NCBI GenBank assembly: GCA_021739985.1
Contig: JAIPAR010000002.1
Coordinates: forward strand, 1-55,022
Reading direction: 5' to 3'
Length of the DNA stretch: 55,022 bases
DNA from: Bacteroidales bacterium
GTDB taxonomy: Bacteria; Bacteroidota; Bacteroidia; Bacteroidales; M50B96
Of the stretch, positions 10,224 to 20,000 are shown in pieces (the first letter of the stretch is position 1; each line of letters begins with the position of its first letter). The notes below the pieces were generated by a model, which was not told where the DNA came from, did no database searches, and was given only the letters and a program-made list of their open reading frames with translations. The position numbers and the translations under genes are program-made.

Positions 10224-10898
10224 TTATTTAAATAAGAGAACATAAATGGGCAGAATCGCAAATCCAACTCCTATGAGTATAGCATATAATAAGCCCAGCG
10301 TAGAGAGTCTCTTTCTCCATTTTTGATTACTCAGTCCCAGGGTTTGGAAGGAAGACCAAAATCCATGACTTAAATGTAATCCAAGAAAAACAGAAGCAAT
10401 AATGTAAATTAAGCTAAACCATACAATTTTAAATTTCTCGACAACAAGCGTGTAAGTGTCGTGGGTAGCTTGTCCATGGAGAGTTGTTTCAGGAACTGCT
10501 CCTTCACCACCAAATTTAATCTTAATGTAAAAATCGGCCAGGTGAACAGCCAGAAAGGTGAGAACCAATGCACCCAGAATGTACATGTTTTTACTTGGCC
10601 AGGAAGAGCTTTCAGAATCATTTCTGACCGCATATTTTTCTGGTCTTGCCCGCTGATTTTGAAGGGTTAGAATAGATGCATACAGAATATGCACGATGAA
10701 ACCAACTCCAAGCATAGGCTCTATGATTTTTATGATCGGATTTGTTGCCATAAAATGTGCTGCTGCATTATATGCATCAGGACCTACCAAAATCATTAGA
10801 TTCACCACCAGATGAACTAATAGGAAAACGATAAGAAACAATCCTGTGATGCTCATAATCAGTTTTTTACCGATAGATGCGCTGAATAAATTGCTCAT
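10224..10898 (-). CDS. sdhC: Succinate dehydrogenase cytochrome b subunit (b558 type)
   Basis: Five TM segments with conserved His; start of the sdhCAB cluster. Confidence 0.9.
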   Translation of the reverse strand: MSNLFSASIGKKLIMSITGLFLIVFLLVHLVVNLMILVGPDAYNAAAHFMATNPIIKIIEPMLGVGFIVHILYASILTLQNQRARPEKYAVRNDSESSSWPSKNMYILGALVLTFLAVHLADFYIKIKFGGEGAVPETTLHGQATHDTYTLVVEKFKIVWFSLIYIIASVFLGLHLSHGFWSSFQTLGLSNQKWRKRLSTLGLLYAILIGVGFAILPIYVLLFK

Positions 10899-10950
10899 AA
10901 ACTGTTAAAAATTAGTAATTAGTAAGAAGCGTAGAATAATTTTATCTTCG

Positions 10951-10981
10951 CAAATGTAATTAAAAGTAGATAGGAGTTCAA
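10951..10981 (-). promoter_or_regulatory. Probable promoter of sdhCAB
   Basis: Minus strand TTG - N20 - TACATTTG (TAnnTTTG -7 consensus), about 53 nt upstream of the sdhC start. Confidence 0.55.
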
Positions 10982-11022
10982 CCAACATCCCTAGATATCT
11001 CGATATTTAAATTAATTCTAAA

Positions 11023-12312
11023 ATGCGACAGGAATCATTGCCCTCAACTTTTTTTTCGAAAAATCGACAAGAATTGTGTCAGTTGGTCGAATCAAAATCC
11101 ACGATAATCCTTTTTTCGAATGATTTGATGTCTCGAAATGGGGATCAATATTTTCCTTATAGACAAGATTCTGACTTCTACTATTTGACCGGAATAGAGC
11201 AAGTAAATTCTACATTGGTCATATGTCCGGATCATACTGAAACGGCTCTTCGTGAAGTGCTTTTTATTGATAAACCTGATCCGGATAAAGAAAAGTGGAA
11301 TGGTTCATTGTTAATCCGGGAACAAGCAAAGGATATATCTGGAATAGAAAATGTGTTTTATTTGGAGGATTTTGAAGGATTAATTCCTCAGTTCTTAATG
11401 CAATCAGTGAATATATATCTTAATTCAAATGAATACCCAAAGTATAATTCACAAGTTCAATCTAAAAATCATCGAAATGCATTAATTCTGATGCAAAAAT
11501 ATCCCCTCTTCTCCTTCAAAAGGTTGCAGCCACTCCTGATTTCGATGCGTTTGATTAAAAAACCGGAAGAATTAGGCCAAATTAAAATGGCCTGTTCAAT
11601 TACGAATAGATCCTTTAAGCAGGCATTAAAAGTACTTCAACCGGGGATAAAAGAGTATGAAATAGAAGCTGAAATTTTAGCTGAGTTTATTCGACAGGCT
11701 TCAGATTCTCCTGCTTACGCACCAATTATTGCAAGTGGCAGAAATGCATTGATTTTGCACTATATTAAAAACGCTGCAGTCTGTTTGGACGGTGACCTGG
11801 TTTTAATGGATTTTGGGGCAGAATATGGAAATTATGCATCTGATTGCTCACGTACAGTTCCGGTAAATGGACGGTTTTCACCTAGACAAAGGCAAGTATA
11901 TTCCTCAGTGTTAAAAGTCTTTAAGGAAGCAAAAAAACTTTATATCCCCGGGAATTCAATTCAAGCTATTAACCAACAGGTAGCAGAATGGTTACAAGAT
12001 GAAATGGTACAGTTGCAATTGCTTACCAAACATGAAATTAAACAGGCCTTACCGGGGAAAGCCTATATGAAATATTATTATCATGGTGCTGCTCATTTTA
12101 TGGGACTTGATGTGCATGACCCCGGAGGCAAGGAGATAATCTTGCAAGAAGGCATGGTTCTTACTTGTGAGCCTGGATTATATATTCCCGAAGAAAATCT
12201 TGGAGTTCGCATCGAAAATGATATCTTAGTCCATTCGAATCCTATTGATTTAATGGAAGAAATTCCTGTTGAAATAGAGGAAATTGAAAACCTTATTTGT
12301 TCATTAAAATAG
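11023..12312 (+). CDS. M24 family Xaa-Pro aminopeptidase (aminopeptidase P-like)
   Basis: APP N-terminal domain (FPYRQDSDFYYLTGIEQ) and M24 metal ligands (LVLMDFGAEYGNYASDCSRTVPVNG, HGAAHFMGLDVHDPG, LTCEPGLYIPEENLGVRIENDILV). Confidence 0.92.
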   Translation: MRQESLPSTFFSKNRQELCQLVESKSTIILFSNDLMSRNGDQYFPYRQDSDFYYLTGIEQVNSTLVICPDHTETALREVLFIDKPDPDKEKWNGSLLIREQAKDISGIENVFYLEDFEGLIPQFLMQSVNIYLNSNEYPKYNSQVQSKNHRNALILMQKYPLFSFKRLQPLLISMRLIKKPEELGQIKMACSITNRSFKQALKVLQPGIKEYEIEAEILAEFIRQASDSPAYAPIIASGRNALILHYIKNAAVCLDGDLVLMDFGAEYGNYASDCSRTVPVNGRFSPRQRQVYSSVLKVFKEAKKLYIPGNSIQAINQQVAEWLQDEMVQLQLLTKHEIKQALPGKAYMKYYYHGAAHFMGLDVHDPGGKEIILQEGMVLTCEPGLYIPEENLGVRIENDILVHSNPIDLMEEIPVEIEEIENLICSLK

Positions 12313-12318
12313 TAAAAT

Positions 12319-13704
12319 ATGTTTCAGTCATCAGTTTACGCAAATCGCAGGAATGCACTGCGTTCCGGTATGTCATCAGGTTTAGTCCTGATTCCGGGTA
12401 ATAATGATTCCCCGATGAATTATCCTGCAAATACCTTCACTTTTAGGCAGGATAGTAATTTTTTATACTTTTTCGGATTAGACCATCCGGGCTATTTTGG
12501 AGTGATGGATATCGATACCGGCAAGGATTATATTTTTGGGGAAGATGTTGATATCGATGATATTATTTGGATGGGACCTCAGGATAGTCTGGCAGAGAAG
12601 GCCCTTTTTGCAGGCGTTGAATTTACAGGGAAGGTGTCCGAAGGAATGGATTTCATGAAACAGGCTATCGCCCTGGGAAGAAAAATCCATTTTACCCCTC
12701 CCTATCGGTTTGATAATCTTCTATTCCTTGAAAGAATTCTAGGCCTAAATCATGCCTGGATAAAGTCTTATGCATCCGTTGAATTAATTAAAGGAATTGT
12801 CCGTTTGCGTGAGGTTAAAGAAGATGTTGAAATTCTGGAATTGGAAAAAGCTGCAGCAATTGGCTATTTGATGCACACAACTGCTATGCGGATGGCAAAA
12901 CCCGGGGTGGTGGAGCGTGAGATTGCTGGAACTATGGAAGGAATTGCACTGGCTGCCGGAGGCGGAGTTTCCTTTCCGGTGATTCTTTCAGTGAATGGAG
13001 AGACCTTACACAATCATTATCATGGAAATACACTTACCGCTGATAGATTGTTGCTCTGCGATGCCGGAGCTGAAACAGCTAGTCATTATGCATCCGATTA
13101 TACGCGAACCTTTCCGGTTTCCGGGAAATTCTCTACCAAGCAACGGGAAATCTATGAGATAGTCCTGGCTGCAAATAATAAGGCCGCTGAAATGGCTGCT
13201 CCCGGAATTGCCTACCAACAAGTTCATCTTGCTGCGGCCAGAGTAATAGCTCAAGGTCTAACCGATTTAGGATTGATGAAAGGCAATGTGGATGAAGCTG
13301 TGAAGGCAGGTGCTCATGCCATGTTTTTCCCGCATGGACTCGGTCACATGATGGGACTTGATGTGCATGATATGGAAGATATGGGTGAAAATTTTGTAGG
13401 ATATGATAACGAAATACAACGGATAAACCAATTTGGAACAGCTTACCTCCGACTGGGCAAAAAGTTAAAGCCAGGATTTGTGCTTACCAATGAACCAGGG
13501 ATTTATTTCATTCCAGCTCTTATACAAAAATGGGAAGCGGAAAAAATAAATTCCGAATTTATTGATTTTCAAAAAGTTAAACAGTATCTAGGTTTTGGAG
13601 GAATTCGGCTGGAGGATGATTTACTAATTACACAACAAGGGAATCAACTCATTGGGAATCGAATCCCCATCACGGTAGAAGAAATAGAGCGTTTCATGGC
13701 ATAA
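12319..13704 (+). CDS. M24 family Xaa-Pro aminopeptidase, second tandem paralogue
   Basis: LLLCDAGAETASHYASDYTRTFPVSGKFS, FFPHGLGHMMGLDVHDMEDMG, LTNEPGIYFIP…GGIRLEDDLLIT. Confidence 0.92.
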   Translation: MFQSSVYANRRNALRSGMSSGLVLIPGNNDSPMNYPANTFTFRQDSNFLYFFGLDHPGYFGVMDIDTGKDYIFGEDVDIDDIIWMGPQDSLAEKALFAGVEFTGKVSEGMDFMKQAIALGRKIHFTPPYRFDNLLFLERILGLNHAWIKSYASVELIKGIVRLREVKEDVEILELEKAAAIGYLMHTTAMRMAKPGVVEREIAGTMEGIALAAGGGVSFPVILSVNGETLHNHYHGNTLTADRLLLCDAGAETASHYASDYTRTFPVSGKFSTKQREIYEIVLAANNKAAEMAAPGIAYQQVHLAAARVIAQGLTDLGLMKGNVDEAVKAGAHAMFFPHGLGHMMGLDVHDMEDMGENFVGYDNEIQRINQFGTAYLRLGKKLKPGFVLTNEPGIYFIPALIQKWEAEKINSEFIDFQKVKQYLGFGGIRLEDDLLITQQGNQLIGNRIPITVEEIERFMA

Positions 13705-13724
13705 ACCCTGATAAATGAACTGAT

Positions 13725-13772
13725 AAAAAAGGCTGTCAAGGAAGCAATAGTTCCCGATAGCCTTTTTTTTTA
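13725..13772 (+). terminator. Rho-independent terminator after the aminopeptidase pair
   Basis: aaaaaaggctgtc … gatagccttttttttt stem with T-run. Confidence 0.8.
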
Positions 13773-14086
13773 TAATGAATCTCTTCAAAGGCTTGTAAAA
13801 GCTAATAAATTCAATAAAAAATAAGCGCATGAGGTTGAATAATATAAAAAAATAGATTATGTTTACTACTTGTATAAATTGGACTAGAAAATAACCAATT
13901 AAATAAGAATGATAGTTTTTAACTCGCTTGATTTCAGGCAAGTAGTGAATTATGGATTTGTTGCGTGTACTTATTCTTTAATAAGAAAATCAGTACATGA
14001 AATGATTTTGGGCGTTTTGGTAGCATGATTAAAAGGAAATAAAAGCATAAAAAGTACAGAATAATTAATAATTTAAACTTAACATT

Positions 14087-17000
14087 ATGAGAAACTCTAC
14101 AAATCTCGTTCAATTACCAAGCGGTAATGTTGTTTTCTCAAAGGTTAAATGGGTCGGGCTAATGCTCTCTCTGTTTACCCTATTGATGATAAACTTCAAT
14201 TCTTCTCTGGCGCAGCAGTGTGGTGTTAGTGTAACTTTTCAGACATCTGATTTCAATGGATCCGACGTTACTTGCTTCGGAGCAACAGATGGTTCTGTTA
14301 AAGCCTTACCTATCGGAGGAGCCACCTTTCAGTATCAGTATGCATGGGCGTCCAATACTGCAATCCCAAACCCTGGGAATAGCCAGGTTTGGTACAATCT
14401 TAGCGCTGGAACCTATACGGTAACAGTCACAGATATTAATATGTGTACTGCCGTCGGAACTGTTACCCTCACAAATCCTGCGGCACTTTCAATCACTGGT
14501 GTAACACATCAAGATGTAACCTGTAATGGGGAAGAGGATGGCTCAATTTCTGTTACCGGAGTCACTGGAGGGATGATGGATGTTAATCAAACCTATTATT
14601 ATTATTGGTATTTGACTGGCAATACGGATGTCTTTATTCCTGGCACCGGCAATAGCACTTCAATATCTAACCTATCAGGAGATTCCTACAAAATCGTTGT
14701 TGTTGATGCTAACAATTGTCAGGATTCTGAAATAATCGATGTTTTTGAAGCTGAAGGAATGACTAAAACAGGTGGGGCAATAACCCATCCATCCTGTTTT
14801 AATTATGAAGATGGCGAAATTGCCAATGTTATTATGGACGGTGGAGTTCTACCTTATTCCTACCAATGGTATAAAAATGGTAATATTCTTGTAAATGAAA
14901 CAACTGAGGGAATATCAAATATTGGAGATGGAACTTATACACTTGAAGTTACGGATCATGATGGATGCTCAAAATCATATACATTTAACGTAATAGAGCC
15001 AGCAGCAATCACTGCTAATGTTGTTTTAGTTGATGCAATTTCTTGTAATGGTACAAATGATGGTTCTTTAACTGTTGATATTTTACCTGTCGGCGGAATT
15101 TATGATATTATTTGGTCTGGATTAAATGTTAATGGGAATACAAATTTAACTATATCGAATTTGGTACCGGGAACCTATAGCGTTCAGGTACAAGATAACA
15201 ACGGCTGTCCTGCAACAGGTTCTGCCAGTGGCGATCCTAGTTTACCCGGAACCTGGACTTATGTCAATACAGGTATAAATCATACCTTCTATCTGGCTGC
15301 TGCCGATTATGGAATGATTGGAGGAACTCACCAAATTAGCGCAGGCGACTACCTGGGAGCTTTTGTTGGCAACCTTTGTGTTGGATATGCAGTTGTTGGA
15401 GCGGATAATACAGTTCTTACAGCATGGGCTAACGATTCTGAAACCGGTGGTAAAGATGGATTTGATAATGGTGATGTAGTTGAATTCAGATTATTCCGTC
15501 CTCTCGTAGATGAGTTTGTGATGGATAATGCAACTTTCGAAGTTATCCCGGGTACTGTTTCTAATGGAACGTTTTATGAAGAAGGTGCTTCTGTATTAAA
15601 TGGTCTTTCATTTCAAGATGTTTATCCAACTTCCAGTATTGCAATGACTCTCACTCAGCCAAGTGTTCTTATGGGATCAGCTGTGCCTACACATGTTTCA
15701 TGTAATGGTGATGAAGATGGCTCAATCAATTTAACTGTATCAGGTGGAACTTCACCTTATACTTTTGTATGGTCTCTTAATGGGTTGGTAACTGAAGATA
15801 TTTCAGATTTAGATGCAGGTAACTACATAGTCACAATTACAGACCATAACAATTGTGAGACCACAGCCAATGCTACAATCACTCAACCTGCTATTCTGTC
15901 TTTTAATGGTTCCGCTACAATTACTGACGTAGCTTGTCATGGTTTAAGCACTGGAATTATTCAGGCTCCTGCTATCGCTGGTGGAACAAGTCCTTATACT
16001 TATTTATGGAGCAATGCTGCTACAACTTCAAGTGTAACTGGCTTAAATGCTGGAACGTATGATTTAACTATTACAGATGCGCATAATTGCACCATTACTG
16101 ATTCATATGATGTTAACCAACCCGCTGCTGCACTTGCTGCATCAGGTATTACCACCAACATCAATTGTTTTGGTGATTTATCCGGAGGTATCAATTTGTC
16201 AGTTACTGGTGGAACAGCTCCTTATTCTTTTGCATGGTCCAATGTTGCAATTACAGAAGATCTCTCAAATGTAGCAGCAGGTAGTTATACCGTTACCGTT
16301 TCCGATGATCATTCATGTACTACTGTTGAGACTTTCCTTCTAACTCAACCGGTTGCAGCTCTTTCGTTCACCAATATTACGCTTTCGGAATACAATGGTT
16401 ACGGAGTTGAGTGCCCCGGAGATGATAATGGATCAATTAGTGTTTCAGTAACCGGTGGTTCTGAACCTTACAATTATAGTTGGTCAACAGGCAGCACGTT
16501 AAACAATATAAACACGTTGAGTGCAAATGTGTCATATGTGTTAACAGTTACTGATAATAAGGGTTGTACGCTTACAACTAGCCAAACACTTACTGAACCT
16601 GACGCATTATCCTTTACTAATGTGAATGAAAATGTACATTGTGTTAATGGTTCAAATGGATTAATAAATCTGACGGTATATAATGGTGTAACACCTTATA
16701 CTTATAGTTGGAGTAATGGTCAACAAACTCAAGACATTAGTTTACTTGTTGCAGGAAATTATAGCGTAACAGTTAGCGATGCTAATGATTGTCAACATGT
16801 TGAAAATTACACAATTACAGAACCATTAGCAATCTCAATTACAGAAGATTTTTCAGATTATAATGGCTACAATGTTCAGTGTAATGGTGGTGATAATGGA
16901 GAAATTGAACTTACTGTTTTAGGTGGGACTGCTCCTTATTTCTATGGATGGAGTCATGATGTGAATGCAACCACTGCTCTTGTAACAGATTTAGAAGCTG

Positions 17001-20000
17001 GAAGTTACACGGTTACCGTTACAGATGCATTTGGATGTACAGCTACCGAAATTTATACACTGGATGAGCCTACCGCAATGGTCGTTCAAGTTACTCCGAG
17101 TCCTGCTCTTTGTAATGGAGATGATAATGGTTCCATTCTTGTCAATATCGCAAATGCCATTGGAGATGTAACTATTACCTGGAATGGTGGGGGGCCAGTC
17201 ACTATTGACGAACTCAACAATGATTCTTATGGTATATTAGGATTATCTGCTGGTACTTATACGGTAACTGTTCAAGATGAAAATACTTGTTCAGCAGGAT
17301 CTGCTGTTGCCGCAACTCCTACAGGTTGGGACTATGTTGAAAATACGGGAGCTGATCATCAAATGATTGTACCTGTTGGTGGATTATTTGAAATCGCTCC
17401 AGGGATTCCAGTACAGAATGGCGACTATTTAGGAGTCTTCTTCGATGATAATGGTGATAAAGTTTGTGGTGGATTTCTTATCTATGATGGTGTAAATAAT
17501 TCTTTTGCAGTATGGGGAGATGATATTTTTACCATAGAGAAAGATGGCTTTTTAGAAGGTGAAGCTTTTGTATGGAAGATATTTAGACCTTTTGCCGGAG
17601 AATTTGATGCTTTTGTTACTTATGCTCCAATTGGTGGTTCTGTATTCAATACTAATTTGTTTGAAACAGATGGAACCTCTGCCATTACTGCCATGAATTC
17701 CAATATTGATTATGGTGAAGTTAACATCACAACTGCTGTAGTTAGTGAGCCGGAAGTGTTAGAAATAGTAAGTATGGTTGCCCCTTTAATTCAGTGTCAT
17801 GATGAAGTAACTAGTATTACAGCTAATGTTGAAGGTGGTACACTACCTTATACCTTTACCTGGTCTGGTGATGCATCAATAACTTCAGCAATTACGAACA
17901 AAATTGCCGGTACTTATGATGTAACAGTTACTGATGCAAATGCTTGTACGGCAATTGCACAGAAAGTAGTAAATAATCCAGACGCTATTGTATTCACTAT
18001 TGATACAGATGATGTTCTATGTTATGGGGACAATACTGGTTCAGCAGTTATCGCTACTGAAACTGGCGGATACGCCCCTTATACTTATACTTGGGAAGCT
18101 GGTCCAGCTACCTTGGCCTTTGGCACTTATCATGTTACTTTAACTGATGCTCAAGGTTGTACGGAAGTTGAAACATTCAATATTAATCAACCAGACACAT
18201 TAGTTACTACGGCTGCGATTACTCACGTTCTTTGCAATACAGCTGCTACAGGACAAATAGTTTTGACTACTATCGGTGGCACTGCACCTTATGATTATGA
18301 GTGGAGCGTTCCTGGTAATACCAATACAATTAGTAACCTGGTAGCTGGTTCCTATTCTGTCACCGTTGAAGATTTTCAAGGTTGTTTAAATATTCATACT
18401 ATCGCAATTACACAACCAGATCCTATTTCAATTTCTCAATTTACGATTAGTGATTATAATGGGTATGGTGTAAAATGTAATACAAGCACTGAGGGATTCG
18501 TAAATATTACTCCTGCAGGTGGGGTTGCTCCTTATTCCTATGAATGGTCTGATGGTCAAACCACACAAAACGCAATTAATCTGGCTGGTGGCTTAGGTGT
18601 AGTATATGATGTTACTATTACCGATCACAATTCATGCACTTTCACTAGTCAATCTTATGCGATTACTGCTCCTGATGCACTTTCTGCTGATGCTATCGTT
18701 ACTTCCTCTTTCAATACAAACATAGGAGGTCCATTTAATACTTCATGTAATGGTTTGGATGGAGAAGCTGAAGTTGCTGCAAATGGTGGTGTTGGAAATT
18801 ACTCCTATGAATGGAGCAATGGAGACTTAACTACTGAAATTGATGGACTTGCTGGTGGTACTTATACTGTAACAGTTACGGATGCAAATGCATGTACTAT
18901 TACTGATGTCATTACGGTTACAACTCCCGGACCTGTTAATGTTGAAATCAATCATGCTAGTGATTATAATGGTTTCGATGTAGCTTGTTATGGAGGTTCC
19001 AATGGCGGAATCCAATTAGATTGGGATGGTGGCGTTGGTGAATTCGATATCTACTGGGTAAACTGGGGCAATAATAGTAACTTAAATATTGCAAATCAAA
19101 CAATTACGGTTAACACATTCCCGGCTGGTACATTCTATGCTGTTATTGTTGATGCTAATGGATGTGCTGCTCAATCTTCTACAATTACTTTAGATCAGCC
19201 AACCGAAATTACTTTACCAAATCCTGCCGCATTTGCTCCTACATGTCATAATGGTAATGATGCATATATTGATATTACTAATATCACTGGTGGCTTTTCC
19301 GATGGCTTACATCCTTATACTGCTTCTTGGTTCTTCCCAAGTAATATTCCTTTCTCTTTGGGTCTGGTGCATACTGGTTTATCACCTGATATTACTTATA
19401 CTGGTCAAGTTACTGATGGAAATAATTGCTCTAAGTTGATTTATGTTACTACACCAAATATTTCTGAAATTGAGGTTAGTAATATCGCCGTTACAGATGT
19501 TTTATGCAATGGTGCCAGTACAGGTGAAATTACCGCTGATGTAATCGGTGGTCATGGTAACTATACTTTTGGAACCAACTTTGCAGGTCCTTATACGGCA
19601 AATGAAACAACTGGTTTAGCTGCTGGTACCTATACTTTATATGTTCGTGATGCACAAAATTGTACAGTTAATGTACCCAATATTGTTGTGGAAGAGAATT
19701 CACTTATTGTTCCAACAGAAGCAATTACCCATGTTGCATGTAATGGAGAAGCAAATGGTGCAATCACAATTACAACACTTGGCGGAATAGCTCCTTATTC
19801 ATATATATGGGCTGCACCAGTAAATTCAACAAATAGTGATATTGCTGGTCTTATTGCAGGTGACTATACAGTTACGATTACCGATAGCGAAAGTTGTGAA
19901 CGTTCATTTACCTATACTGTAACTGAGCCGGATGTACTTGAAATAACTGCTGCTATTGAAATTGATGCCAATTGCTACAATGCTGCCACTGGTCAAGTTG

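Noticed and set aside
13771-14086. Clear promoter for the giant gene pair
   Set aside because: The 315-bp region contains near matches (TATGGATTTG, TGATTTTG) but no exact TAnnTTTG with good -33 spacing, so no call was made.
18827-19015. Antisense ORFs in the giant genes (also 19904-20119, 24919-25224, 37506-37730)
   Set aside because: Low-complexity products of reverse-reading repetitive Thr/Gly/Asn/Val codons; no start context or domain signature.
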